DNA from: a virus
IMG/VR virus record: IMGVR_UViG_3300042905_006708
Span: 1-44,985 of that record
Strand: one strand, 5' to 3'
DNA: 44,985 nucleotides
In this document: one piece after another, positions 8,445 to 16,622 of the stretch
Layout of the letters: each line of letters starts with the position of its first letter
Numbering within the stretch: position 1 is the first letter of the stretch
Translations under genes and position numbers: made by a program
Notes under the pieces: generated by a model
Told to the model about the DNA's origin: nothing
Database searches by the model: none
What the model saw: only the letters and a program-made list of their open reading frames with translations

Positions 8445-9136
8445 TTCTCGTAATCAAAATATTTTAAATATATATCTTTAATTTCATCAACATTACATTG
8501 TTCTAGCACACTACATTCTGAAAATTTGTAAATATCAGAAATTGCCTCTTCTGATAATTTTTTAATCCAATTGCTAGAAAAACAATACACATGCGATATT
8601 TGTTTAGCCTTAGCCATAATTATCAATCTTTTTTCTTGTTTGATAAAATCTTCTAGTTTTATGTCATCCCCAAATAGTTTTACGATATTATTTTTAGAAA
8701 TTTTCATCAAATGATCAAGATATTTTGTTGGTAATTTTGATTCACGACCAACTTCCATAATTTGTTTATCAGCAACGAGTTGCAACCAATAAGCATATCG
8801 ATATTCTGCTTTTTTTCCATGCAACATGTTTGGAGCAATTAATGGATCATATTTTGAATTAAGTTTCATAATTTCAAATTGTGCTTTTATGTATCCTATA
8901 AATTCAGCAACTGAATAATATTGTTTTAGATCATTGATCATTTTAATTATATTTTTAAATAAGAATTGTTTTTGTGGTTGCTTCTGAGCATTGAACTTAG
9001 TGTTTGCAATTTTTGGAAAATAGAATATTTCACAATTCATATAAAAACAACATAGTTCGTATGCTAAAAGATTAATTTTGTCAGCACAATATTTGTTGAT
9101 TATATCAAATGATGGAGAATAAACCTTGGGAATCAT
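8441..9136 (-). CDS. unknown soluble protein next to the structured intergenic region
   Basis: 231 residues, mostly helical, with no recognised family. Visible segments include FKNIIKMINDLKQYYSVAEF, HGKKAEYRYAYWLQLVADKQ and a Lys/Ile-rich middle. A GGAG lies about ten bases upstream of the ATG. It is transcribed away from the 476-base structured noncoding region and divergently from the polymerase gene, so its promoter must lie in that region. Confidence 0.6.
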   Translation of the reverse strand: MIPKVYSPSFDIINKYCADKINLLAYELCCFYMNCEIFYFPKIANTKFNAQKQPQKQFLFKNIIKMINDLKQYYSVAEFIGYIKAQFEIMKLNSKYDPLIAPNMLHGKKAEYRYAYWLQLVADKQIMEVGRESKLPTKYLDHLMKISKNNIVKLFGDDIKLEDFIKQEKRLIIMAKAKQISHVYCFSSNWIKKLSEEAISDIYKFSECSVLEQCNVDEIKDIYLKYFDYEN

Positions 9137-9156
9137 AAAATTTACACTCCAAAGTC

Positions 9157-9265
9157 AAGATGATAGTCAGTTATGGTTGAAGCACAGCCATCAACATCGA
9201 TTTCTAGGGTGTTAATTTCGCTTGTAACGAACGATCACCATGTCAACCATGCCGACTGTCATCTT
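9157..9265. repeat. imperfect inverted repeat
   Basis: Arm 9157-9180 pairs with arm 9243-9265: AAGATGA, AGTC and ATGGTTGA are shared in inverted order around a short mismatched centre. The spacer is about 62 bases. Confidence 0.6.
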
Positions 9266-9388
9266 ATACGTTAAGTGCTGTTAAAACGCAAATTAACCGC
9301 TTAAAAATTAATAGAAAGTTTTCTCGGAATTGTGTTTTTTTGGCACGGAATTTGCTTCGTGCGTTTTGGTATATATGGGTTTATATCT

Positions 9389-9435
9389 ATTAGTTTAAAT
9401 TAATAAAGTGTTAATATCAATTAGTTTAAATTAAT
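9389..9435 (+). repeat. 16-base direct repeat, AT-rich
   Basis: ATTAGTTTAAATTAAT occurs at 9389-9404 and again at 9420-9435. Both copies lie in a nearly pure AT segment that would melt easily, like origin iterons or an unwinding element. Confidence 0.65.
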
Positions 9436-9446
9436 TTAAATTTACT

Positions 9447-9469
9447 GATTAGGTACGAAGTACCTAATC
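9447..9469. repeat. 10-bp hairpin with GAA triloop
   Basis: Perfect stem 9447-9456 / 9460-9469 with loop GAA closed by C-G. CGAAG mini-hairpins are known to be unusually stable in single-stranded DNA. Confidence 0.8.
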
Positions 9470-9500
9470 GTGTAACATTTCACGAAGTGAAATGTTACAC
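9470..9500. repeat. 14-bp hairpin with GAA triloop
   Basis: Perfect stem 9470-9483 / 9487-9500 with the same C-GAA-G loop as its neighbour, which it abuts with no spacer. Confidence 0.8.
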
Positions 9501-9612
9501 ACTAATTATAATTAATATAAATAATACAAAACGCACGCACACGCACGAAGCAAATCCCGTGCCAATCAAAAAATCATTTGACTTATGTCGAAAATAGTCG
9601 TAGGCTCAAGCA

Positions 9613-10926
9613 ATGAACGCAACAAACCCATTTTTCGGAGAATTCATTCAAGCTGTTGCTATAGAACCATTTCTTTATTTTGAAATTATTAGAGAAACAA
9701 ACATACCTGCTAACCAAGAAACAAAGCTTGATATCATAATACATGGAGTAAAGGGTACTAAGATAGAAATTAAATTAAATAATCGTAATGTTTCAACCTT
9801 GGTTAATTTTGTGAATTTAGTTTTAGACAAAAATAAAAAACCAATTGTAATGGCTGATGCAAAGATATTTCAAACATTTTGTAAAAAATTTAATTCAAAT
9901 GGAATTAATTTCAATTTAATTTACGATATTTTGTGGTATAGAAAATATACTGGCAATAAAGATGAATATAATTTCCAAAGTTTTAAAGAAATTTGCGAAA
10001 CTTTCAAAAGTTTCATTACATCTAATATTATAAGTACCTATAAATCAATTTTTCAAAAGTTAATTTGTATTTCAATTCCTGAAATTGAGAATCAATTTCT
10101 CGTTGATGATAATACTGCTGAAAAAATATTTCCTAATTACATCATAGAAGGACAAGATAACGGAAGACTAAACACAAAGACTTATGGAACAAAGAGTTAT
10201 AATCCAAACACAATTGATGAAGAAAAAAGAATTTCATTGATTAACCCATATGAAGATGAAGCATTTGTTTATTTTGATTATAGATCTATGGAAGCTAGTG
10301 TATTGGCGGGATTAGCAAAAGATTCAAACTTAAGCACAGTTGTTAATTCAAATAACGATCCTTATGAACAAATTGCTAAATATGTGCTTGGAATTGATGA
10401 AACTAATAGCAGAAGTATGGGAAAAGATATATTTTTGCCAGTAATTTACGGTATATCTTCACAAACACTCGCAGACAAAATGGGCATAAGTTTAGAAATA
10501 ACAAGGGGTTATATAAAATCACTCAGATCAAATTTTAGTGCATCATTTGGTTATATGGACGAAGCTTACAGAAAAGCAGAGTCAGATGGTAAAGTTGCAG
10601 ATTATTTTGGCAGAGTCAGATTTTTTAATTCAAATGATGCATTTAAGGCGAAGAATTTTGTAATTCAGTCGCCTAGTGCTACTATTAATCAAATTATTTT
10701 AAATCGATTGATTGAAAATTCATCAAAAATTGGGTATAGGGTATTTTATATGAATCATGATGCTTATTGTCTTTCTGTTAAAAGACATGAAATCAAGGAT
10801 AAATTTTACAAAATAAAGGAATTATTGGAACAAAAAATTGAACAAGCGCCTGATGTTTTACTATTTGCTGAAGGTAAAGTTGGTCGAAAATTAAATGAAA
10901 TGACGAAAATTACAAAATCATCTTGA
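9613..10926 (+). CDS. polA: short family-A DNA polymerase
   Basis: Polymerase domain of the E. coli Pol I/T7 family, presumably the replicative or repair polymerase. Motif A is FDYRSMEASVLAGLAKD (D222, E227). Motif B is R267-SMG-K271-DIFLPVI-Y279-G. Motif C is MNHDAY (H382, D383). The position equivalent to E. coli Phe762 is Leu275, and the usual Glu after the motif C Asp is Ala384. At 437 residues it is much shorter than a Klenow fragment (about 605). Residues 75-112 faintly resemble the exoII/exoIII part of a 3'-5' exonuclease but lack its acidic residues, so proofreading is probably absent or encoded elsewhere. No strong SD. T4 itself uses a family-B polymerase, so this is a notable swap in a T4-type set. 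Confidence 0.88.
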   Translation: MNATNPFFGEFIQAVAIEPFLYFEIIRETNIPANQETKLDIIIHGVKGTKIEIKLNNRNVSTLVNFVNLVLDKNKKPIVMADAKIFQTFCKKFNSNGINFNLIYDILWYRKYTGNKDEYNFQSFKEICETFKSFITSNIISTYKSIFQKLICISIPEIENQFLVDDNTAEKIFPNYIIEGQDNGRLNTKTYGTKSYNPNTIDEEKRISLINPYEDEAFVYFDYRSMEASVLAGLAKDSNLSTVVNSNNDPYEQIAKYVLGIDETNSRSMGKDIFLPVIYGISSQTLADKMGISLEITRGYIKSLRSNFSASFGYMDEAYRKAESDGKVADYFGRVRFFNSNDAFKAKNFVIQSPSATINQIILNRLIENSSKIGYRVFYMNHDAYCLSVKRHEIKDKFYKIKELLEQKIEQAPDVLLFAEGKVGRKLNEMTKITKSS

Positions 10927-10971
10927 CTTTGTTTTAATTAAGAGTAATATTTTTGTTAAGGAGAAATTTCA

Positions 10972-11526
10972 ATGAATACATTCAAGAGTTTCACCATAAG
11001 TTCTGAGGAATATGTCCTTTTGGAAAAGGAGTTTAGTCAGCTATGTTATTTTGTTTCATGGCAGTTAATGCAAAATAATAGCAAGAATAATCATCAACAT
11101 GAGATAGATGATTTCAAACAAGACCTATTAATGGCAGTACTCAGAGCAGGTAGTTATTACAAACGCCAAACTTGGATCGAATCAGTATTCTTGAAATTAG
11201 ATCAATATGTTCCCAAAGAAACAATATGGGAAGAAATAAACAAAAGTTTACAACATCTGTGGAGTAGAAAAACTCATCATGGTGCTTATAAGCGCAAATT
11301 TGGTGAAGAACAAGAAGAAATACTGGAAATGATGGCTAATAAATTTGTTCCAGTTGAAGAAATTCCGTTGAAAAGCTTGCATGTTATGATTAACAACAAA
11401 TTCAAAATTTATGCCAAAAGAATTATCTGGAATGCAAGTCGATTTATAGGGAAGAAGATTACTAAGGAAAAACAAATTAGAGTTGGCCAAGTTTCCTTGT
11501 CAGAGCATGAATTTCTGTTCTACTAA
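10972..11526 (+). CDS. sigma-factor-like protein, candidate gp55-type late sigma
   Basis: 184 residues, about the size of T4 gp55 (185). Residues 13-65 look like sigma region 2: a helix EEYVLLEKEFSQLCYFV, then EIDDFKQDLLMAVLRAGSYY, whose DxxQ(D/E)xxxxxxRAxxxY pattern matches region 2.2 core-binding helices. Two further basic helical segments follow (HHGAYKRKFGEEQEEIL; NNKFKIYAKRIIWNASRF). A good AAGGAG lies upstream. Placement between the polymerase and the replicative helicase fits an early or middle regulator. If correct, it would direct host RNA polymerase to the TAAATA boxes seen in this window. The similarity is motif-level only; an unrelated helical protein remains possible. Confidence 0.45.
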   Translation: MNTFKSFTISSEEYVLLEKEFSQLCYFVSWQLMQNNSKNNHQHEIDDFKQDLLMAVLRAGSYYKRQTWIESVFLKLDQYVPKETIWEEINKSLQHLWSRKTHHGAYKRKFGEEQEEILEMMANKFVPVEEIPLKSLHVMINNKFKIYAKRIIWNASRFIGKKITKEKQIRVGQVSLSEHEFLFY

Positions 11527-11538
11527 GAGTTAAACCAA

Positions 11539-13077
11539 ATGGAGAGTAATGTGACAGAAATCAACGACGAACAAGCCAAAATTCTTGACTCGTTGATGCA
11601 AAAGCAGAACTATAAACAGAAATTTCGTTGGGATGAATCATTCCAACGAAGACTTGTTGGTATTTTGTTAACAGATAAACACTTTATTGCACAAAGTATA
11701 AATCTTATCAAACCAGAATATTTTACCAATGAGTGTCATGCTGATATATGCAAAATAGTATTGAAAGTAGCTGAAAAGTACCAAGGTTCCACACCAGACA
11801 GATTTATTGTTGAAAACTATCTTGAAGAATTAAATAAAGATAAACCAGATGCTGTTAAATTTTATTACAAGTCCGAACTTGATTCAATTTATGATTACCA
11901 TATGGCAAATGCAGCTTCCAGAGAGATATTGCTTGATAAGTTGGTTACTTTTGCCAAAATGCAAAGTCTTAGAATTGCAATGGATGAATCACAAAAGGAC
12001 ATGAAGAAAGATCCTGATTCTGAAGCAACTTGGAATACTATATTTGAGCGTTTCAGAAATGTAATGAACGTCAATAAAAGTTTTGATGTTGGTTTTGAAT
12101 ATTTCCAAAAAATTGATGATTTCTTTTCCGAACTTAACAAAGAAACAACTAGAGAAGGTACTTTTACTAGTGGTTTCCTCAGCATTGACGAAGCACTTAG
12201 TGGTGGTGGATGTCGTAGAGGAGAAATTTACGCATTTATCGCACTTGCTGGAAAAGGGAAAAGTCTTGCCTTAGTAAAAGCTGCTGTTGAAAATATTAAA
12301 AAAGGATACAAAGTATTATTCATAAGTGTAGAAATGGATTGGGTTTCTATCAGTAAAAGATTTACAAGTCAATATTCAGGATTTGCATTTGGAGGATTAC
12401 AAGACAATCAAGCTCAAATCAAAGAATTTATTGAATATAATAACATTAACCACGATGATAAAAACAGATTTGTTATCAGAGATTTCCCTGCCAATTCAAT
12501 TGACGTAAATGACATTCGTGCATTTATGAATCAACTTGAAGTGTACGGATTTACACCAGATGTTCTTATTGTTGATTATCCGGGTGAAATGAGAGATACG
12601 CCTAATATTCCAACATGGGAAAGCAAATATCGCATGATACGAGATTTGCGTGGATTAGCTGGTGAAAAGAAAATAATTGTGTTTACGGCAATGCAGGCAA
12701 ATAGATCTTCAAGTGAGTTGTCGTCAAGCGAGTTTATTGAAGAAGGTAATATTGGTACATCCTACGACATGTACAAGCCTTTGGATGGTTTATGGAGTAT
12801 TAATCAAACTACAGAAGAGGCTAGTGCTAATCTGGGAAGAATATTTGTTGTCAAACACAGGAATGGAAATGCAAAATTTCATTTTACGATCAAGTATGAC
12901 AAAGAAGTTTTGAATATTAACGAAATTAAGGTTGAGGAATACAGAGCGGTAATGCATAATAATGCCAAGCGAAAAGCTGAAGAATATGGTCTGATAACCC
13001 CAGATCAGAATGTGCAAGAAGACTCGAAGCAGAAGAAAAGGCGTAAGCCTTCTACTAACAGTGATGTCATTGACTAA
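11539..13077 (+). CDS. 41: replicative DNA helicase, DnaB/gp41-like
   Basis: Hexameric RecA-fold helicase that unwinds the fork and works with primase. The N-terminal helical domain (about residues 25-140) contains RLVGILLTDKHFI and PEYFTNECHADICKIV as in DnaB. The RecA-like core follows FTSGFLSIDEALSGGG. Walker A is ALAGKGKS (235-242, with Ala in the first position) and Walker B is DVLIVDY (341-347). FTAMQANRSS and VKHRNGNAKF are the later DnaB motifs. The C-terminus is a basic, probably flexible tail. An alternative in-frame GTG four codons downstream has GGAG six bases before it and may be the true start. No primase was found in the window. Confidence 0.92.
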   Translation: MESNVTEINDEQAKILDSLMQKQNYKQKFRWDESFQRRLVGILLTDKHFIAQSINLIKPEYFTNECHADICKIVLKVAEKYQGSTPDRFIVENYLEELNKDKPDAVKFYYKSELDSIYDYHMANAASREILLDKLVTFAKMQSLRIAMDESQKDMKKDPDSEATWNTIFERFRNVMNVNKSFDVGFEYFQKIDDFFSELNKETTREGTFTSGFLSIDEALSGGGCRRGEIYAFIALAGKGKSLALVKAAVENIKKGYKVLFISVEMDWVSISKRFTSQYSGFAFGGLQDNQAQIKEFIEYNNINHDDKNRFVIRDFPANSIDVNDIRAFMNQLEVYGFTPDVLIVDYPGEMRDTPNIPTWESKYRMIRDLRGLAGEKKIIVFTAMQANRSSSELSSSEFIEEGNIGTSYDMYKPLDGLWSINQTTEEASANLGRIFVVKHRNGNAKFHFTIKYDKEVLNINEIKVEEYRAVMHNNAKRKAEEYGLITPDQNVQEDSKQKKRRKPSTNSDVID

Positions 13078-13088
13078 AGGAGCAGTTC

Positions 13089-13529
13089 ATGATTGAGAAC
13101 ATCAAGATTCAGGATACTGACTGGAAGATCGATACAACTGATCTTAGTTTTACAGATGCAACATTGAATCTTTTCTTTGAAAAGGTTGGTGGCATAATTG
13201 ATTACATTGGTAGTGCTCATGCTAATTCCATGCGTTATCATTCAGTTTGTGAACTTTCATATAAGCAGATGTTTATTGATAAATTTAAGTTAAATAAAGA
13301 AAATGGAAAGTCTGATAAAACAGCAGAGTTGTATGCAGAAGGTGATCCTGATTGCATCAATCTTAAACAAATGGTAATTAATGCAAGGTATATCAAAGAC
13401 AGGTTGTACGCACATCTTCAGGCGCTTAATGCAGCAAGGGAGGATGCTCACCAAAGAGGACATATGTTGCGTAAAGAGATGGATAAATTGCATGGTGATA
13501 TTAGAGGCGTTAGCGGTTTTGAAAATTGA
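13089..13529 (+). CDS. uvsY: UvsY-like recombination mediator (probable)
   Basis: 146 residues, all-helical and charged. T4 UvsY (137 residues) loads UvsX onto gp32-coated DNA and ends with a long helix of the form LDxxxGALDAxxxRGFAIxxxQDM. The present protein ends LYAHLQALNAAREDAHQRGHMLRKEMDKL, the same helix rhythm with the RG pair, and its length and location beside gp41, gp32 and uvsX agree. AAAGGAG lies upstream with proper spacing. This is a pattern match rather than a strong motif, so an unrelated small helical protein is possible. Confidence 0.5.
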   Translation: MIENIKIQDTDWKIDTTDLSFTDATLNLFFEKVGGIIDYIGSAHANSMRYHSVCELSYKQMFIDKFKLNKENGKSDKTAELYAEGDPDCINLKQMVINARYIKDRLYAHLQALNAAREDAHQRGHMLRKEMDKLHGDIRGVSGFEN

Positions 13530-13541
13530 TTTTACACTAAT

Positions 13542-13547
13542 TAAATA
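13542..13547 (+). promoter_or_regulatory. TAAATA late-type box with SD-containing leader
   Basis: ATTAAATA lies 23 bases before the ATG of the glycosyltransferase at 13571. The leader carries TTGGAG. It could give this gene late expression independent of the upstream replication operon. Confidence 0.35.
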
Positions 13548-13570
13548 ACAATTAAATTGGAGTTTGTTTT

Positions 13571-14302
13571 ATGAGCAAAACAGTACATGCCCTTTGGATT
13601 GGTAGCAAAACTCTAAATAATTTAGGATTGCTAACAATAAATTCTTTTATTGCACAAGGTGCTAATTTCAATCTATGGACATATGAATCATTAGCCAATG
13701 TTCCTCGAAAAGTGATTATTCGTGATGGTAACGAAATATTAAATTCTAATATGATATTTCGTTACCCTTCAACAATGTATTTGAATATTGGAGGCAACTC
13801 ACTAGCTGGATTTTCCGATTTGTTTAGATATAAACTTTTGTACGAATTGGGTGGTTGGTGGAGTGATATGGATGTAACATGTTTAAAACCTTTGGAAGAA
13901 TACAAAGAAGATTATTATTTTAGATTTCATGGAATTTTGTCAGTGGTTGGTAATATTATGAAAGTTCCACCTAAAAGTGAATTAATGAAAATGTGTTTTG
14001 ATAAAGCTGTTTTAGAAATAAACGAAAAACAAAAAGATTGGCATCATGTAATTAGAATTTTATGTTATTATATAGAAAATTTAGGTTTAAGCAAATACAT
14101 CAAATATGATACATGTAATTTGGATGATCCTTATGACTTCTACAAAAATTTTATACACAGAGAAGGTTCTTTGAATGAAATTCCACCTACATGGCTTTTT
14201 ATTCATTGGATGAATTCTTTAAATCCAGAATGTAAAAAAAATTCTATACTTGATTTGTTGTCCAATAAATATAACAATAAGAATTTTTTAGCAATGATTT
14301 AG
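13571..14302 (+). CDS. DxD glycosyltransferase (Gly_transf_sug/OCH1-like)
   Basis: 243 residues of the sugar-binding DxD family, which includes capsule and OCH1-type transferases and clostridial glucosylating toxins. Key features are KTVHALWIGSK at the N-terminus (first strand), SDLFRYKLLYELGGWWSDMDVTCLKPL (residues 82-108, DxD D99/D101), and a C-terminal HWMNS. It uses a nucleotide sugar; acceptor unknown. It sits inside the replication block but has its own TAAATA box and SD, which suggests insertion of a glycan gene with separate timing. Confidence 0.8.
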   Translation: MSKTVHALWIGSKTLNNLGLLTINSFIAQGANFNLWTYESLANVPRKVIIRDGNEILNSNMIFRYPSTMYLNIGGNSLAGFSDLFRYKLLYELGGWWSDMDVTCLKPLEEYKEDYYFRFHGILSVVGNIMKVPPKSELMKMCFDKAVLEINEKQKDWHHVIRILCYYIENLGLSKYIKYDTCNLDDPYDFYKNFIHREGSLNEIPPTWLFIHWMNSLNPECKKNSILDLLSNKYNNKNFLAMI

Positions 14303-14317
14303 AATAAATCTTTTAGT

Positions 14318-14908
14318 TTAAGCTGCTATCTCATCTTCAAAAGCTGTTTTTGGCATGTATTCTTTAATTTTTACAGATATTCTTTTTGTCTTTTCTTTTA
14401 TTTTTGGATTATTAGAATTTTTGCTTATTGTATCTAACATTGGCAATATGTAAACATAAATATAATATGGTATTTTAGTGATAAATGCAAAGGCTAATTT
14501 ATCCATCAATGTTGGTTTAACACCCATGCTATTTGCAAAAGCAACAAAAGCAGCTTCTGTTGGAGCTACTGTGAAAATAGGATTGAGTATAATAAGCTTT
14601 GTTAGTTCTTCTGCATTAGTCAAAAAATCTTTCATTAATCTTGATTTTTCTTTTTTATTATTACATGTAGCGTAAGCTCCCATTGACTCGAATGTTTTTA
14701 CAGCTGCTTTTTTTGTAGGTCCGATTATAAGTTTGAATAATTTTTGAAAACCTAAAAAATAATGATCAATTTTATTAATTAAATCCGTCGTATCAGATAC
14801 GACAGGAATTATATTCGTAGACTTTCTCTCTTTACCAAGAGAAGAAACACGAATTTCGTGTAAATCAAAATCTTTGTTTGAAACATAGTTGATAAAGCTA
14901 AAGTCCAT
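14318..14908 (-). CDS. unknown late protein
   Basis: 196 residues starting MDFSFINYVSNKDFDLHEI, a weak relative of the capsid-targeting N-terminus. A moderately hydrophobic middle (LIILNPIFTVAPTEAAFVAFA; FAFITKIPYYIYVYILPML, about residues 98-155) may be membrane-associated or pack in a bundle. The C-terminus is Lys-rich (KIKEKTKRISVKIKEYM). No family recognised. A TAAATA box lies five bases before the ATG with no SD. It is the only minus-strand gene within the 9.6-23 kb plus-strand replication block. Confidence 0.62.
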   Translation of the reverse strand: MDFSFINYVSNKDFDLHEIRVSSLGKERKSTNIIPVVSDTTDLINKIDHYFLGFQKLFKLIIGPTKKAAVKTFESMGAYATCNNKKEKSRLMKDFLTNAEELTKLIILNPIFTVAPTEAAFVAFANSMGVKPTLMDKLAFAFITKIPYYIYVYILPMLDTISKNSNNPKIKEKTKRISVKIKEYMPKTAFEDEIAA

Positions 14909-14913
14909 GCTAC

Positions 14914-14919
14914 TATTTA
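14914..14919 (-). promoter_or_regulatory. TAAATA late-type box, probably leaderless transcript
   Basis: ATTAAATA on the minus strand, five bases before the ATG at 14908. No SD. Confidence 0.5.
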
Positions 14920-14939
14920 ATCAGGTAAGGAGCATTTTC

Positions 14940-15563
14940 ATGTCGTCTTTTCTTGATATTGAACGAAACAATAAGTTTGTTAACAAATATTTATCACTTG
15001 CAAAGTTCTTCGGAAATAGAGATAATCCTTGCTATTCAAGACAAATAGGAGTTGTTATCACAGATAGCAACTTCAATAAAATATTAGCAACAGGTTATAA
15101 TGGACCACCACGAGGAATTCCTCATTGTGATACACCAGAACATTTTAAAGAAATACTAATTCCCCAATTAACAGAACAGGATAAGTTTAAACTTTGCAGC
15201 AAAATTAAATGTCGATTTTTTGATGAAGATAAATTTACCGAAACTTATGCATATCAAAAAATTTGCCCAAGAAAAATAATAAATTGTAAATCTGGTGAAA
15301 GATTAAATTTGTGTACATGTGTACATGCAGAAGCAAATGCAATTGTAAATGCGTCTACTGATCTTTCAGGATCATTTATGTTTGCATGGTGTCCTTTGCC
15401 TTGTTTGGAATGTACAAAATTGATTATCAATGCAGGAATCAAAAAATTGTTTTGTTACAAAGAAGATGAAGATTATTCGCACGGAAGTAGATATTTGTTT
15501 GAAAAGTCTGGAATAGATGTTTACGAACTAGATAGAAATAATTTTAGCGACACTCAGGTATAA
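14940..15563 (+). CDS. deoxycytidylate (dCMP) deaminase
   Basis: Converts dCMP to dUMP, feeding the ThyX encoded 10 kb downstream. Zinc and catalytic motifs are HAEANAIVNA (H129, E131) and CPLPCLECTKLIINAG (C155, C158). The substrate loop GYNGPPRGIPHC is typical of dCMP deaminases. Extra Cys/His residues in the middle (CSKIKCRFF; KICPRKIINC; LCTC) suggest a second zinc site as in T4 dCMP deaminase. I chose ATG 14940 because AAGGAG lies just upstream, and the longer in-frame start would overlap the divergent gene. 207 residues. Confidence 0.93.
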   Translation: MSSFLDIERNNKFVNKYLSLAKFFGNRDNPCYSRQIGVVITDSNFNKILATGYNGPPRGIPHCDTPEHFKEILIPQLTEQDKFKLCSKIKCRFFDEDKFTETYAYQKICPRKIINCKSGERLNLCTCVHAEANAIVNASTDLSGSFMFAWCPLPCLECTKLIINAGIKKLFCYKEDEDYSHGSRYLFEKSGIDVYELDRNNFSDTQV

Positions 15564-15579
15564 TATTGAGGAAAAATAT

Positions 15580-16302
15580 ATGGCCTATGAAGTTATTTTT
15601 AAATTTTACAATGTTAACGATGATGGATCATTTAATAAAGAAACACCGCAGGAATTGAAAAAAAAGTATGGAACGATTGAAAATGAGTATCCTATGGATA
15701 AGCTCATGAGCAACATTACAGGACATCTTGCCCGTAGAGACATATATGTTTATGATGTTGAAGTTTATGAATTTTTGAAGAAACAAATTCCATTTAAGAT
15801 TACTAAGAATGGATTAGTATTAAAAAACCAAAGAGTATCTTATGATGAGATGCTTGAAAATAATCAAATTTTAGCAGAACAACAAAATCCAACTAATGTT
15901 AGTTTGGTTTCAGTTAATAAGCCAGTTCAACAAAACAAATTTGTTGACTTGTCAAGTCGAGTTGAAAATCAAAAAAATAAAAAACCAATCAGATATGTTG
16001 TTTTTAGCCCTCCATTGAATGTCGATAAATCAAAATTTAACTATAAGTTTACAAGAAACAAGAGATATCCTGTTTTTTTTGAAAGGTTTCTCGATACTGG
16101 AATTGGCCAGATGCTTTCAATGATTGATGATGCTGGTAAAGGTGTAGAAGTTCATGATGAATATTTTGTTCCGGCAGGAAATAATCTTGGTTTTGACAGT
16201 GAAATGAATCTTTCTAAAAAAGATGGAAATATTGATCTCTTAAATTGGCAGGGTGGCAATGAAGGAAACGATGGAGTTCCTGTGTTGAGAAAGGGGATTT
16301 GA
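15580..16302 (+). CDS. unknown protein in the replication operon
   Basis: 240 residues, no family recognised. The N-terminal half (YEVIFKFYNVNDDGSF; YPMDKLMSNITGHLARRDIYVYDVEVYEFLKK) looks like a small alpha/beta domain. A linker around residues 90-140 is polar, and the C-terminal half (IRYVVFSPPLNVDKSKFNYKF; RYPVFFERFLDTGIGQMLSMIDD) is another domain. GAGGAA lies upstream. It sits one base before the next small gene and upstream of gp32, which suggests a role in replication or recombination. Confidence 0.65.
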   Translation: MAYEVIFKFYNVNDDGSFNKETPQELKKKYGTIENEYPMDKLMSNITGHLARRDIYVYDVEVYEFLKKQIPFKITKNGLVLKNQRVSYDEMLENNQILAEQQNPTNVSLVSVNKPVQQNKFVDLSSRVENQKNKKPIRYVVFSPPLNVDKSKFNYKFTRNKRYPVFFERFLDTGIGQMLSMIDDAGKGVEVHDEYFVPAGNNLGFDSEMNLSKKDGNIDLLNWQGGNEGNDGVPVLRKGI

Positions 16303-16303
16303 T

Positions 16304-16588
16304 ATGAATCAGCGTGATAAGGATCAGAAGAAAAAAGCTCGTGAGTCTGCTGTTAGGAAAAAAGTATTGGCAAGAAGAGAAGAAATCAGAACACAAAGAA
16401 AAGAAGAGGATCGATTGGAAAAGGAATTTGAAGCCAAAGAGCTTAAGAATCTTAGTTCTGATGAAATCAAGGAAAGACTAGAACAAAATTATAAGATCTT
16501 GCAAGGTCTTTATGAAGAGATTCAAAAAAAGCAAGATCAAATTCAGGAAGAAGTTAAGCCTGTTGAAGAAGAAAAACCCTCTGATTGA
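16304..16588 (+). CDS. small highly charged coiled-coil protein
   Basis: 94 residues, almost entirely Lys, Arg, Glu and Gln, predicted as one long helix (RDKDQKKKARESAVRKKVL; EIRTQRKEEDRLEKEFEAKE) with an acidic Pro/Glu tail (KPVEEEKPSD). GGGG precedes the ATG by six bases, and the gene starts one base after the upstream stop. No family recognised. Position directly before gp32 would suit a helicase loader or late coactivator, but nothing in the sequence proves either. Confidence 0.62.
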   Translation: MNQRDKDQKKKARESAVRKKVLARREEIRTQRKEEDRLEKEFEAKELKNLSSDEIKERLEQNYKILQGLYEEIQKKQDQIQEEVKPVEEEKPSD

Positions 16589-16622
16589 TTTGACTTAATA
16601 ACGATTTAATACTATGTTAAAA

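Larger units (their letters stand above)
9340..9565. repeat. 24-base inverted repeat enclosing two hairpins
   Basis: Arms 9340-9363 and 9542-9565 match with one mismatch and each contain the CTTCG/CGAAG core. The flanking T-run (about 9334-9340) and A-run (about 9566-9573) loosely extend the pairing. The right side also has an extra alternating CGCAC tract at 9532-9543. Confidence 0.75.
9137..9612. other. structured noncoding region, candidate replication origin
   Basis: The longest gene-free stretch in the window, between divergent genes and directly upstream of the DNA polymerase. It holds four layers of structure. There is an imperfect inverted repeat (9157-9180 with 9243-9265) and a 24-base inverted repeat with one mismatch (9340-9363 with 9542-9565). 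Two perfect hairpins with GAA triloops lie inside the second repeat. A 16-base AT-rich direct repeat occurs at 9389-9404 and 9420-9435. An AT-rich unwinding zone plus iterons plus hairpins is typical of replication origins. A regulatory RNA or a recombination site are alternatives. No ORF of useful length is present. Confidence 0.5.

Noticed and set aside
9340-9565. Insertion sequence or transposon bounded by the inverted repeat
   Set aside because: The 226-base interval has no transposase or other ORF and no flanking target duplication was seen.
10972-10996. MNTFKSF at the start of the sigma-like protein as a capsid-targeting tag
   Set aside because: No Glu at the expected cleavage position, the gene has a strong SD and sits in the replication operon; probably chance likeness.
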